19,499 nucleotides of DNA from contig JAADDN010000202.1 of NCBI GenBank assembly GCA_013153895.1, forward strand, positions 1-19,499, given 5' to 3'. The notes under the pieces are model-generated. The model was not told the DNA's origin. It saw only the letters and a list, made by a program, of their open reading frames with translations, and searched no databases. The position numbers and the translations under genes are program-made. Source of the stretch: Thermoproteota archaeon. GTDB lineage: Archaea > Thermoproteota > Thermoprotei > Thermoproteales > Thermocladiaceae. The number at the start of each line of letters is the position of its first letter. Position 1 is the stretch's first letter. Positions 1 to 9,100 of the stretch are shown here, piece by piece.

Positions 1-1364
1 TACCTAAGTATGGAGAGGTATCACCAGTACCAATAGCATGGTGGTTCTTCCCACTATTCTACGGCTGGATGTTCCCAGACGTTGGACATGGCATACTGAT
101 ATTCCTCCTAGGACTACTACTAGCCTGCTGGAAATACAAGGGCTCTAACAAGGTTCTCAGAGCAATATTCGACGGCAAGAGATTCGTAGATTGGGGAATA
201 ATATTCATGCAGTGTGGAATCTGGAGCATAATATTTGGATTCATAGAGGCAGGAGACTTCTTCGGAGTACCATTACGCATGCTAGGCATACCATCACTCT
301 ACGAGCTCATGGAGCCAACACCACTGAAGCTGATGGAAGAGCATAAAGCACTGACATTACAGAACCTGCTAGAGGCGATAAAGGCTGAAGGAGGATTCAC
401 ACCAATGATACATTCAATATTCATAACGTTAGGATGGTCAATAATAGTTGGAATATTCATACTAGCAGCATCAGCATACTTGAAGACCGTAAACTATGTT
501 AGACTAGGATACAAGTACGATGCTAAGTACTATGCAATATTTGGAACAATAGTACTCATATTCGCGTTCTGTCTATCATCACTAGGACTAGTACCACTGA
601 GACCACTAGGAATAACAATAGCACAGCAGATACATGCACATCCAGAGCTTGCGACACCACTAGACTGGGCATACCTATGGTTCGTACAGCTAGTAACAGG
701 ACCATTATACTATAGTGGAGGATGGCATATGTATGCACCAATGTCCTACAGGATAGCTTGGGCCATAGCTACGATAGTGATGGTGATAATAGTCATAGCT
801 GTAGCATTAGCAGACAAGAAGAAGCATACTCACCTACATGAGCCTCTCATGACATATGGTGTAGAAGCTGCAGAATCATACTTCGCATGGGGATTCGCAA
901 ACGTGATATCATTCATGAGGCTTGGAATAGTAGCCATAGTCCATGCTGTACTGACCGCACTAGTAGTATGGGGTACATATGCAATAGCAGTATTCGCAAT
1001 GCACTCATGGACTGCAGGTCTAGCATACCTAGTATCATTACTGCCAGGTGGAATAATTGGCTTCCTAGTGTTTAGAATATTTGGAAAGAAGTTCGCAAGC
1101 GGCTTCCTAGCATTCTGTCTACTAGGCGTAGTAACAGGAGTAGCTGGAGCAATACTACACTCAATGAGTCTAATAATGATCGCAGTATGGATATGTGCAA
1201 TACTAGGTAACATATGTGTAGTAATATTTGAAGGCCTAGTAGCATTCATACAAAGCCTCAGATTGCACTTCTACGAGATGTTTACAAAGTTCTTCATAGA
1301 TGGTGGAATACTGTTCCAGCCATTTAAGATAGGATCACCAATAGTTAGAATACGCATAGTCTAA
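1..1364 (+). CDS. atpI: V/A-type ATP synthase subunit I, C-terminal membrane part (5' end outside window)
   Basis: The reading frame is open from base 3, so the N-terminal cytoplasmic stalk domain lies upstream of the window. Subunit I (a) forms the stator stalk and the proton half-channels beside the c-ring of the membrane-bound V/A-ATPase. The visible part starts with the family motif PLFYGWMFPDVGHG (bases 57-98), then alternating hydrophobic segments, a GDFFG loop near base 260, and the segment ANVISFMRLGIVAIVHA near bases 895-945. Its Arg corresponds to the essential channel Arg of yeast Vph1 (family knowledge). The C-terminus has the typical RLHFYEMFTKFF ending. The stop overlaps the 3' end of the opposite-strand ferredoxin gene by 20 nt. 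Codons in this gene are strongly skewed to CCA, ACA, ATA and CTA, which may reflect high expression. Other ATPase subunits are presumably upstream, but that cannot be seen. Confidence 0.93.
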   Translation, partial: PKYGEVSPVPIAWWFFPLFYGWMFPDVGHGILIFLLGLLLACWKYKGSNKVLRAIFDGKRFVDWGIIFMQCGIWSIIFGFIEAGDFFGVPLRMLGIPSLYELMEPTPLKLMEEHKALTLQNLLEAIKAEGGFTPMIHSIFITLGWSIIVGIFILAASAYLKTVNYVRLGYKYDAKYYAIFGTIVLIFAFCLSSLGLVPLRPLGITIAQQIHAHPELATPLDWAYLWFVQLVTGPLYYSGGWHMYAPMSYRIAWAIATIVMVIIVIAVALADKKKHTHLHEPLMTYGVEAAESYFAWGFANVISFMRLGIVAIVHAVLTALVVWGTYAIAVFAMHSWTAGLAYLVSLLPGGIIGFLVFRIFGKKFASGFLAFCLLGVVTGVAGAILHSMSLIMIAVWICAILGNICVVIFEGLVAFIQSLRLHFYEMFTKFFIDGGILFQPFKIGSPIVRIRIV

Positions 1365-1551
1365 CGGCTGATGATGGACATATAAGAACACAGGTACCAC
1401 ATAATGAACATATCTCAATATCTATTTTAACTCTCTTCCCATTATCTTTCTCAACTATTATAGCACCCTTCTGACAATTATCAACACAGAGTTCACATCT
1501 CTTACATTTCTCATCTATTATGATGGGTCTAATCTTAACTAATCTATACAT
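1345..1551 (-). CDS. 2[4Fe-4S] ferredoxin
   Basis: This 68-residue protein is a low-potential electron carrier of the bacterial-type dicluster ferredoxin family. Two Cys quartets are intact: C16, C19, C22, C26 and C48, C51, C54, C58, each spaced Cx2Cx2Cx3C. Only the second quartet ends in the usual Cys-Pro; the first ends Cys-Gln. An extra Cys lies at position 66. It is encoded alone on the minus strand, convergent with the ATPase gene (20-nt overlap) and divergent from nadM. The redox partner cannot be inferred from the neighbours. The ATG at 1551 lies about 27 nt from a TATA-like element, which fits a leaderless transcript. It could instead be a free-standing ferredoxin-like maturation or electron-transfer domain, but the length and Cys spacing are those of a true ferredoxin. 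Confidence 0.88.
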   Translation of the reverse strand: MYRLVKIRPIIIDEKCKRCELCVDNCQKGAIIVEKDNGKRVKIDIEICSLCGTCVLICPSSAVRLCVF

Positions 1552-1574
1552 TATTCACTCAACCTAATAATAGA

Positions 1575-1587
1575 GTTATAGTTTAAG
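1575..1587. promoter_or_regulatory. Divergent TATA-like region between ferredoxin and nadM
   Basis: The short divergent gap contains TTATA at 1576-1580 followed by TTTAAG at 1582-1587. Read on the minus strand, the first lies about 27 nt before the ferredoxin ATG at 1551. Read on the plus strand, the second lies about 30 nt before the ATG at 1614. Both distances suit an archaeal TBP site with a leaderless or very short-leader mRNA. No convincing BRE or Shine-Dalgarno sequence was seen. Confidence 0.5.
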
Positions 1588-1613
1588 ACTATTTCTTACT
1601 AATGAGAGAGATC

Positions 1614-2141
1614 ATGCGTGGATTATTCATAGGAAGATTTCAACCATTCCACTTAGGACATCTTAAGGCACTTGAGTGGATACTTACACAAGTTGATGAA
1701 GTAATTATAGCAATAGGTTCAGCAAATGTAGCATTAACGTTTAAGAATCCTTTCACAGTTGGTGAGAGAATCGAAATGATAACGAGAGTAATGAGAGAGC
1801 TTGAGCTGATTAATAAAATATACATATGTTCTGTGCCAGATACATGTGGAGAGATGCATACGATATGGCCAGCATACTTAAGACATTGGTGTCCAAAATT
1901 TGATGTCGTCTTCACTAACGATCCTCTATCTCAACTATGTTTAGAATATGCTAACATTGAGTATAGGAGCATACCCTTCTTTAATAGAGAAAAATTATCA
2001 GGTACTCACATAAGAACATTAATAGCTAAAGGTGATCCAAAATGGAGAGATCTAGTACCACCTCAAGTAGCTTCTTACTTAGAGGAGATAGGAGGAATTG
2101 AACGTATAGTTAAGCTCGCGAGAATGGAAAAAGTAATATAA
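1614..2141 (+). CDS. nadM: Nicotinamide-nucleotide adenylyltransferase, archaeal type
   Basis: The enzyme joins NMN (or nicotinate mononucleotide) with ATP to make NAD or its deamido form in the cytoplasm. The nucleotidyltransferase signature GRFQPFHLGH, holding the HxGH ATP-binding motif, sits at residues 7-16. The second conserved site SGTHIR is at about 129-134. The roughly 175-residue length is normal for archaeal NadM. An in-frame ATG at 1602 would add four residues. I prefer 1614 because the protein then begins MRGLFIGRFQP like known archaeal homologues and the start sits about 30 nt after the TATA-like element. The rpo12 gene follows after a 24-nt gap and is probably co-transcribed. 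Confidence 0.92.
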   Translation: MRGLFIGRFQPFHLGHLKALEWILTQVDEVIIAIGSANVALTFKNPFTVGERIEMITRVMRELELINKIYICSVPDTCGEMHTIWPAYLRHWCPKFDVVFTNDPLSQLCLEYANIEYRSIPFFNREKLSGTHIRTLIAKGDPKWRDLVPPQVASYLEEIGGIERIVKLARMEKVI

Positions 2142-2165
2142 GACCTCAACGATCAGTATATTAGA

Positions 2166-2327
2166 ATGTCCTCAAGAAAGTTATATACCTGCCTACGATG
2201 TGGAAAATCCTTCTCTAAGGAAGATCTAGACGCATTAGCAGGTATGGGAGTAAAATGCCCATTCTGTGGATACAGGATAATAATGAAGAACAGATCACCA
2301 TCAGCAAAGAGAATTAAAGCTAAGTGA
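2166..2327 (+). CDS. rpo12: DNA-directed RNA polymerase subunit Rpo12 (RpoP)
   Basis: This 53-residue gene encodes the small zinc-ribbon subunit of archaeal RNA polymerase, equivalent to eukaryotic Rpb12. The zinc ligands are C9-x2-C12 and C31-x2-C34. The family blocks YTCLRCGKSF and VKCPFCGYRII are clear, followed by a basic Lys/Arg-rich tail typical of crenarchaeal homologues. The start is the only suitable ATG, 24 nt after nadM. No Shine-Dalgarno is evident, so expression by read-through from nadM is likely. Its last 8 nt overlap the 3' end of the convergent ureohydrolase gene. The gene is short enough to be missed by gene finders with a length cut-off. Confidence 0.93.
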   Translation: MSSRKLYTCLRCGKSFSKEDLDALAGMGVKCPFCGYRIIMKNRSPSAKRIKAK

Positions 2328-3231
2328 AGTAGAGATCTATAAGGTCAAGAATTAGCTTAACAACAGTAGAACAATAAGTGAGACCTGGATCCACACTAGG
2401 ACAGTACTCTACAACATCACACAATACTCTTGAAGTTCTGCATGTGATGTACCTAAGAAGTGAAAGAATGTTCATGAGCTCCTCATAACTTAATCCTCCG
2501 TAACCTTCTGGATTAGATACGGCAGGCATACATGATATGTCTAGGACATCAAGATCAACAGATATGTATACTAGGTCGATCTTCGTAATAGTGCTTACGA
2601 AATCTTTCATAGTTCTTAATAATATTCCATTATTCATCTCTCTAAAATCGTTTATATTGATCATAAGTATTCTATCTTTATTCATTTTAACAAAATTCAA
2701 TTCTTCATCGTCAAATGCTCTAGCACATAGATGTATTAGGTAGATATTATCTTTTTCTTCTATAAGTCTTCTCAGATGTGTTGCATGTGATAACTTCTGA
2801 CCTAGTGGCCATTCATCTCTCATATCTAGGTGTGCATCAAGTACTATGAGTAGTACAGTATCTCTTATTCCTGTACATGATGCATATGTTATTGTATGTT
2901 CTCCACCTATTAGAATAATTTTTCTTAGGTCTTTCATTATTAGTTCTTTAATAGTCTCTCTTATTCTTCTAACATTTTCAGTTATGTTTCCATGTAGTAG
3001 AGCTATGTCTCCTAGATCTCTTATGTTCTTATTAGTTATGTTTCTTAATGTTGATGTTGTTGCTTCAAGGTATGGAGATACTTGTCTTATGATTGTTGGT
3101 GCGTATTTTGTTCCTTGTCTGAAGCTTGTTGTATCTTCTAGTGGTATGCCTATTATGTAAATGTTTTCGAGGTCCCCTATACCTGTCTGTGATTGAATGA
3201 ATGTTGATGTTGGTTCTACTATATATGTCAC
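2320..3231 (-). CDS. speB: Agmatinase / ureohydrolase family enzyme
   Basis: This 303-residue member of the arginase/agmatinase family is predicted to hydrolyse agmatine to putrescine and urea at a two-manganese centre. The metal ligands are present: H112 in GGEHT, D132, H134 and D136 in DAHLD, and D226 and D228 in SVDLDVLD. The downstream blocks NPEGYGG (240-246) and VVEYCP (273-278) also fit the family. The start is GTG at 3231. An ATG two bases upstream is out of frame and stops at once. The GTG lies about 27 nt from the shared TATA element. The agmatine assignment is by family and archaeal context; arginase, guanidinobutyrase or formimidoglutamase activity cannot be excluded from sequence alone. 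The gene is convergent with rpo12 and divergent from glyS. Confidence 0.85.
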   Translation of the reverse strand: MTYIVEPTSTFIQSQTGIGDLENIYIIGIPLEDTTSFRQGTKYAPTIIRQVSPYLEATTSTLRNITNKNIRDLGDIALLHGNITENVRRIRETIKELIMKDLRKIILIGGEHTITYASCTGIRDTVLLIVLDAHLDMRDEWPLGQKLSHATHLRRLIEEKDNIYLIHLCARAFDDEELNFVKMNKDRILMININDFREMNNGILLRTMKDFVSTITKIDLVYISVDLDVLDISCMPAVSNPEGYGGLSYEELMNILSLLRYITCRTSRVLCDVVEYCPSVDPGLTYCSTVVKLILDLIDLYFT

Positions 3232-3252
3232 ATGTCTGTGCTATGGAAGCAT

Positions 3253-3264
3253 AATTTATAAGTT
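3253..3264. promoter_or_regulatory. Symmetric TATA element shared by ureohydrolase and glyS
   Basis: The element aatttataagtt reads as a TATA box on both strands (TTTATAA / TTATAAA). Its centre is about 27 nt from the GTG start on the minus strand and about 31 nt from the GTG start on the plus strand. It is the only such element in the 57-nt divergent gap, so it probably positions both transcripts. Confidence 0.6.
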
Positions 3265-3288
3265 AAATCATTCACATGTCTCTAGTCA

Positions 3289-5094
3289 GTGATGAGCAAG
3301 GAGAGGAGCGAGATACTTATGGAGTACCTAGTTACTAGAGGCTTCATCTGGCCTAGTTTTGAGATCTATCGTAGCATGGTTGAGGTTGGAGGCTTCTATG
3401 ATTATGGTCCTCTTGGGGTTGAGCTGAAGAGAAACATTATTGAGAAGTGGAGGAGAGTATTCATCTATCCTTATCAGGACATTATTTATGAGATTGAGAC
3501 TCCAATAATAATGCCTGAGATAGTATTTCAAGCTAGTGGTCATCTTGAGCATTTCACAGATTACATAGTTGAGTGTTTGAAGTGTGGTAGAAAGTATAGA
3601 GCAGATCATCTTGTGGAGGAGGAGCTTAAGAAGAGGGGAATAAACATTAGAACTGAGGGTCTATCTGAGAGAGATATTGAGAAGCTCATTATTGAGCATG
3701 GCATAAGATGTCCTCAATGTGGTGGTGAGCTAAGTAAGGTGTACAGGTTTAACCTACTCTTCAGAACGACGATCGGACCATATAGCAATAATGTAGGCTA
3801 CATAAGACCTGAGACTGCTCAAGGAATGTTCGTATCATTTCCAAGAGTCTTCGATCTAGCTGGTAGGAAGCTTCCGTTTGGTATTGCTCAGATCGGTAAG
3901 GTTGGTCGTAATGAGATATCTCCGAGGCAGGGTCTCATAAGGTTGAGAGAGTTCTCTCAGATGGAGATAGAGCTGTTTTTCGATCCTAAGAATCCTACAT
4001 GTCCGTTTCTAGACGATGTTAGAGATGTTACTGTACGTGTAGTTACTGAAGATGAGGTTAAGAAGGCTATCGAGGAAGGTAGAGATCCTGTACCTATAGA
4101 ACTTAAGCCTAAGGACATAATTGAGAGAAGGATCGTTCCTAATGAGTGGATGGCTTTCTACATGGCTCTAGCAGTAGTCTACTTAAATGAGCTTGGAATA
4201 CCTGTAGATCATCAGTATTTTCTAGCTAAGTTACCTGAAGAGAGAGCTCACTATGCAGCATGTGCTTTCGATCAGATGGTCTACTCAGAGAGGTTTGGAT
4301 GGATAGAGGTTAGTGGTCTCGCATATAGGACAGACTACGACTTATCTAGGCATGAGAAGTTTAGTGGTAGAGAGCTTAGAGCTGAGAGAACATTAGAGAA
4401 GCCTATTGAGGTTGAGACTGTGAGAGTGTACCCTAATCCTCAGAAGATTAGGGAGGTATATGGAGATAAGGCTAGAGAAGTCATGAAGCTCATAGCTAGC
4501 ATAGATGAGGAGAATGCTAGAAGATTAGCATCTGGCGAGAGCATTAAGCTGGGAGACTATGTTATAAGTCCTGAGATGGTGTTCATAAAAGTTGAGAAGA
4601 GGAAGATAACTCGTGAGAAGTTTGTTCCACATGTTGTTGAGCCATCTTTCGGTATAGATAGGATAGTCTATGTCACACTAGAACACGCATTTACGCTAGT
4701 TGATGGTGATAAGATTCTTCTTAAGCTTCCTCCTGACATAGCTCCAATAAAGGTAGCAGTACTACCACTTGTACGTAAGGAGCCTCTAGTGAGTATTGGT
4801 GTTAAAATTGCAAGAGAACTATATAGGAAGGGTCTGAAAGTACTTTATGACGATGATGGAAGTATTGGTACTAGATATTCAAGATGTGATGAGCTTGGTA
4901 TACCTATAGCCATAACTGTTGATGATAGGACTGTTGAGGATAATACTGTCACGTTGAGAGATAGAGATACTAAGATGCAGGTTAGAGCTAAGATAAGTGA
5001 TGTCTATAACATAGTTAGGTCAGTTATAGAGGATAGAAAGAACCTGCTGAACCTAGGTAAGGAGCTTGGTCTAGAACTTGTCGAGAGAGCTTGA
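3289..5094 (+). CDS. glyS: Glycyl-tRNA synthetase, archaeal/eukaryotic homodimeric type
   Basis: This class II synthetase charges tRNA-Gly with glycine. The N-terminal motif GFYDYGPLG is at 35-43, four Cys resembling a zinc site are at C96, C99, C141 and C144, RPETAQG is at 173-179, the motif 2 region RNEISPRQGLIRLREF is at 207-222, and motif 3 EPSFGIDR is at 451-458. The C-terminal anticodon-binding domain begins near PPDIAPIKVAVLP and contains the YDDDGSIGTRYSRCDELG region. At 601 residues the protein is full length for the archaeal type and unlike the bacterial alpha/beta enzyme. A GTG at 3289 and an ATG at 3292 are adjacent start choices differing by one residue. It heads a translation block with the next gene, endA and ileS, each apparently also having its own TATA except endA. 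Confidence 0.96.
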   Translation: MMSKERSEILMEYLVTRGFIWPSFEIYRSMVEVGGFYDYGPLGVELKRNIIEKWRRVFIYPYQDIIYEIETPIIMPEIVFQASGHLEHFTDYIVECLKCGRKYRADHLVEEELKKRGINIRTEGLSERDIEKLIIEHGIRCPQCGGELSKVYRFNLLFRTTIGPYSNNVGYIRPETAQGMFVSFPRVFDLAGRKLPFGIAQIGKVGRNEISPRQGLIRLREFSQMEIELFFDPKNPTCPFLDDVRDVTVRVVTEDEVKKAIEEGRDPVPIELKPKDIIERRIVPNEWMAFYMALAVVYLNELGIPVDHQYFLAKLPEERAHYAACAFDQMVYSERFGWIEVSGLAYRTDYDLSRHEKFSGRELRAERTLEKPIEVETVRVYPNPQKIREVYGDKAREVMKLIASIDEENARRLASGESIKLGDYVISPEMVFIKVEKRKITREKFVPHVVEPSFGIDRIVYVTLEHAFTLVDGDKILLKLPPDIAPIKVAVLPLVRKEPLVSIGVKIARELYRKGLKVLYDDDGSIGTRYSRCDELGIPIAITVDDRTVEDNTVTLRDRDTKMQVRAKISDVYNIVRSVIEDRKNLLNLGKELGLELVERA

Positions 5095-5101
5095 TCGCAT
5101 A

Positions 5102-5110
5102 TTTTTAAAC
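5102..5110 (+). promoter_or_regulatory. TATA box for the gene at 5138; T-run may also end glyS
   Basis: tttttaaac lies just after the glyS stop, with the TTTAAA centre about 31 nt before the ATG at 5138. The five-T run could also serve as a weak archaeal terminator for glyS. Confidence 0.45.
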
Positions 5111-5137
5111 CTTTAAGAAGAATATAGGTTGGTAACT

Positions 5138-5548
5138 ATGTCAAAGCCGGAGGAGAAGAGAAACACTGAGCAGAGCGTGGGAAGTGAGGAGAGCAAGGTT
5201 GAGACTGAGCCTCAGCCTAAGCTGATAATACCACCCTTCCTGAGACCTGACATGTTTAAGAAGGAGGAGAGAAAGGAGAGGAAGGAGAAGAGGATACGTC
5301 TCAGGAGAAGTAAGGAGGTTGATGAAGGTAAGGCTAAGATAAATCCTGAGCTTGCACAGGAGCTTGAGATAAAGGATAAGGTTGAGGTCGTAGTTGTAGG
5401 TGGAGGTTCTAGAGAGAGGAGGTACGTGTTCACGGTAATATTTGATGTTCGAGTACCTAAGAACGAGATCTGGTGTAATGAAAATGAGATGAAGAGGCTT
5501 GGAATAGCTGACAACACGATGGCTACAGTCAGAGCTTACAGATTATGA
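5138..5548 (+). CDS. Uncharacterised basic protein in the glyS-endA block
   Basis: I do not recognise a named family. The 136-residue protein has a polar, Glu/Ser-rich N-terminus (about 1-30), a Pro-rich turn with PPFLRPDMF (about 37-45), a strongly charged Lys/Arg/Glu helix (about 46-65), and a beta-rich C-terminal half (about 70-136). The order of the C-terminal half is a DKVEVVVVGG strand pair, FTVIFDVRVP, then EMKRLGIADNTMATVRAYR. This resembles double-psi beta-barrel domains such as the Cdc48 N-domain or formate dehydrogenase C-terminal barrels, but that is only a pattern comparison. A TTG three codons upstream is in frame; I chose ATG at 5138 by promoter spacing. Its stop overlaps the endA start as ATGA, so the two are translationally coupled, hinting at a role near tRNA processing. 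Confidence 0.75.
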   Translation: MSKPEEKRNTEQSVGSEESKVETEPQPKLIIPPFLRPDMFKKEERKERKEKRIRLRRSKEVDEGKAKINPELAQELEIKDKVEVVVVGGGSRERRYVFTVIFDVRVPKNEIWCNENEMKRLGIADNTMATVRAYRL

Positions 5549-6105
5549 GGAAGATAAGAGCTATACTTCTAGAGAGAGGAGTAGTTGTTCCTGATGTGGA
5601 GTCTGCAAGAGCATTATATAAGGCAGGATTTTATGGAAAGTTCATAGGTCATGAGAAGGTTAAGCTTAATGAGGTAGATAACATATCAGCACCATTACAG
5701 TTATCGATCATTGAGGCACTATACTTAGCTGAGAAGGGCATAATAGAGATATATCGTCCAGATGGTACAAAGGTGAGTCTAGATGAGCTGAGAGAGATTG
5801 GGAGAAGACTGATCAAGAACTTCGACTTCATATATAGGATCTATAAGGAGCTTCGAGAGAAGGGTCTAGTTGTGAAGAGTGGGCTGAAGTTCGGTGCATT
5901 ATTTGCAGTATATGAGAAAGGTCCAGGTATAGATCATGCACCAATGTTAATACACTTCATAGAACCTGACAGAGATATAAATGCTCTAGACATAACTAGA
6001 GCTGCAAGATTATCACACAGCGTTAATAAGAGATTCGTGTTAGCTACCTGGAACAAGGTTGAGAACAGGATAGATTATGTAGCATTCGAATGGTGGACTC
6101 CTTGA
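5545..6105 (+). CDS. endA: tRNA-splicing endonuclease
   Basis: The enzyme cuts introns out of archaeal pre-tRNAs at bulge-helix-bulge structures. The C-terminal nuclease domain holds the catalytic triad in its expected order: Y123 in FAVYEKGPG, H131 in IDHAPMLIHF and K162 in HSVNKRFVLA. The N-terminal domain (1-80) is the usual small alpha/beta fold. At 186 residues it is a short single-domain subunit, which forms a homotetramer, or a heterotetramer with a structural paralogue as in many crenarchaea. No paralogue is in the window. The start overlaps the previous stop as ATGA, and ileS follows after 33 nt. Confidence 0.94.
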   Translation: MRKIRAILLERGVVVPDVESARALYKAGFYGKFIGHEKVKLNEVDNISAPLQLSIIEALYLAEKGIIEIYRPDGTKVSLDELREIGRRLIKNFDFIYRIYKELREKGLVVKSGLKFGALFAVYEKGPGIDHAPMLIHFIEPDRDINALDITRAARLSHSVNKRFVLATWNKVENRIDYVAFEWWTP

Positions 6106-6113
6106 CAGTAATG

Positions 6114-6121
6114 CTTATAAC
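6114..6121 (+). promoter_or_regulatory. TATA-like box upstream of ileS
   Basis: cttataac in the 33-nt gap has its centre about 21-22 nt before the ileS ATG. This is slightly close, but compatible with a leaderless transcript in addition to read-through from endA. Confidence 0.4.
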
Positions 6122-6138
6122 TTTACTAGATCGTTGAG

Positions 6139-9100
6139 ATGGTTCAGGTGGTTTCTATTGATCTATTCGTGCTAGATCAGAGACTTGATGTGAAGAAGGT
6201 TGAGGATAGTGTAAGAAGATTCTGGAGTGAGCATGATATTCCAAAGAAGTGGAGAGAAGTAACCTGGACACGACCAGTATTCACGTTCTTGGAAGGTCCA
6301 CCAACAGCTAACGGTTATCCACATGTTGGTCATATTAGAGGAAGAACGTACAAGGACATAGTACTGAGGTTCATGAGACTTAGAGGATATGAAGTGTGGG
6401 CTCAAGCTGGCTGGGACGAGCAGGGCCTACCTGTAGAGCTTGAGGCTGAGAAGAAGCTTGGGTTCAAGACTAAGAAGGATGTTGAGAAGTATGGTCTAGA
6501 CAAGTTTAGTCTAGAATGTAATAAGCTTGTAGATTACTATCTCGAGTACTGGAAGAAGTATGCAACAGAGCTTTTAGGATTGTGGCTAGATCTTGAGAAT
6601 GCGTATGAGACTCGTAGAGCATACTATATAGAGCATGTCTGGGCATTTATTAAAGAAGCTTGGAAGAGAGGACTCCTATTTGAGGATTATAGAGTATTAC
6701 CGTTCTGTCCTAGATGTGAGACTGCTCTAAGTGATGCTGAGGTTGATCTAGGTTATGCAGAGAGGGAGGATCCTTCAATATTTGTGAAGTTTCCTGCAGC
6801 TGATGAAGAGAACACGTATTACGTGATATGGACAACGACTCCATGGACGTTAATAGATAATGAGGCTATATCAGTGAACCCGAACTTCTACTATGCTAAG
6901 GTAAGGGTAGAGGTTAATGGTAGAGTAGAGTACTGGTGGCTTGCTGAGGATCTAGTAAATGTTCTAATGGGCAAGTTCGGTATAGAGAAGTATGAGATTG
7001 TTGAGAGGAAGAGAGGAGAAGAGTTGAAGGGTAGGAAGTATAGGCACATATTTGCAGATGATGTTCCAATACATAAGGAGCATGATGACAAGGCACACTA
7101 CATCGTTACAGCAGACTTCGTGACTCTCGAGATGGGTACAGGACTAGTACATACAGCACCTGCACATGGTCCAGAAGACTTCGAGGTAGCTAGACAATAT
7201 GGATTACCAATAACGAACCTAGTACGTCCAAATGGAGTATTTGATGATGCTGCAGGACCATTCGCAGGTAAGTACTGGATGGATGTTTCTAAGATGGTTA
7301 TAAAGATCTTGAAGGAGCGTGGACTTCTTGTACATGAGGAGACTATTGTCCACAAGTATCCTCACTGTTGGAGATGTGGTACTCCTCTCATATATAGAGC
7401 AGATCGTCAGTGGTTTATCAAGATAAGTGCTCTAAGAGACCTAATGGTTTCCGAGTTAAAAAAGGTTAAGATATTTCCTGAACATCTGAGAGATAGATTT
7501 GAGAACTGGGTTGCAAATGCGAGAGACTGGACAATATCTAGAAGTAGGATATGGGGAACACCATTACCAGTATGGAGATGTAAGAACGATCCATCAAAGA
7601 TACTCGTCATTGGAAGTATTGAAGAATTGAAGAAGCTTGCAAGAGAGCTCCCAGATGTTCCTGATGACCTCCTAGTTCATAGACCATGGATAGACATGGT
7701 GAAGATATGTACAGAAGATTGTGAAGAATGGATCAGAGAACCATACGTCATGGACGTATGGTTAGACAGTGGTGTCGCCTGGATAGCTAGCATTAATGGT
7801 CTAAGAAATAGAGAACTATTTGAGAAGCTATACCCATATGACTGGGTTACAGAAGGAATAGATCAGACACGTGGATGGTTCTACTCTCTCCTAGCAACAT
7901 CAGTAGTATGGATGGGAAGAGCACCATACAAGTCAATACTCATGCAGGGACATGTCCTAGACAAGTATGGTCAGAAGATGAGCAAGTCTAAAGGAAACGT
8001 GATATGGGCTAAAGACATATTCGAGAGATGGGGTGTAGATCCAGTAAGACTATACATAGCATATAAGGTAGCTCCATGGGACGCAATATCGTTCGACCCA
8101 GACGAGATAAAGGAGAGCTATAGAACCTTAACAATACTGTGGAACATAGCTAAATTCGCAGACACGTACATGAGTCTTGACAAGTTCTCACCAAAAGTAC
8201 ACTCTCTCAGCAACTATCTTGGAAAGCTACCCATAGAGGATAGATGGATACTGTCTAGATACAATACTAGACTAAGAAGGTTCTTAGAACACATGAACAA
8301 CATGGAGATACATCTAGCAGTTAGAGAATGGATAAACTTCGTAGTAGAAGACCTCAGTCATGGCTATCTGAGACTTATCAGAAGGAGAGTATGGATAGAA
8401 GAGGAAGCAGAGATAAAGTATATGGCATATGCAGTACTATACCACGTGCTTAAAGGAGCACTAAAGATGGGATCAATATTTGTACCACACGTGACAGAGT
8501 ACATATGGCAAGCATTAGTAAGAAAATTTGAACCTGAAGAATCAGAGAGCATACATCTCTCAAAGCTAGATGAGCCAGATATTGAGATGATAGATGAAGA
8601 TGTTGAGAGAGGATTCGACATAATGTTCTCAGTATTCTCAGAGATAGCTAATCTCAGGAACAAGGCTGGAATAAAGTTAAGATGGCCTCTGAGACTTGCA
8701 ATAGTAGAGTTAAAAGATGAGAAAGATATCTCATTATTAGAGAAGGTTAAGCATTTACTAGAACATATAGCTAACGTTAAGGAGGTAAGGATAGTTAAGG
8801 AAGTTAAGGCTGAGGAGCTTACAGGAAAGCTCTTATGCTCAGACACTATGATGGGCAAGATATGTATAGATACTCAGCTAGACAAGATGCTTCTCCTAGA
8901 AGCATATTGTAGAGAGATTGTGAGAAGAATACAATTTATGAGAGGAAAAATGAACTTACCTGTAGAAGAGAGAATAGAAGTATACTATGAGACAAGAGAT
9001 AACGAGATTGAGGAGGCTGTGAAGGCTTTCGAGGATTATATAAAGAATGAGACACGTGCAGTAAAGATAGTTAGAGTTGACAAGATTCCTGATAACTGCT

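Noticed and set aside
1368..1420. CTGATGA after the ATPase stop as a possible C/D sRNA start
   Set aside because: No D box CTGA at the expected distance; the region encodes the ferredoxin C-terminal half on the other strand.
5129..5137. TTG start three codons upstream of the ATG at 5138
   Set aside because: The TATA at 5102-5110 spaces better with the ATG, and a TTG is less likely when an ATG follows directly.
6172..8858. Several long open frames antisense to ileS and other genes
   Set aside because: They run against strongly conserved synthetase sequence, have low-complexity Ser/Leu-rich translations, and lack promoter spacing; they are by-products of codon bias on the coding strand.
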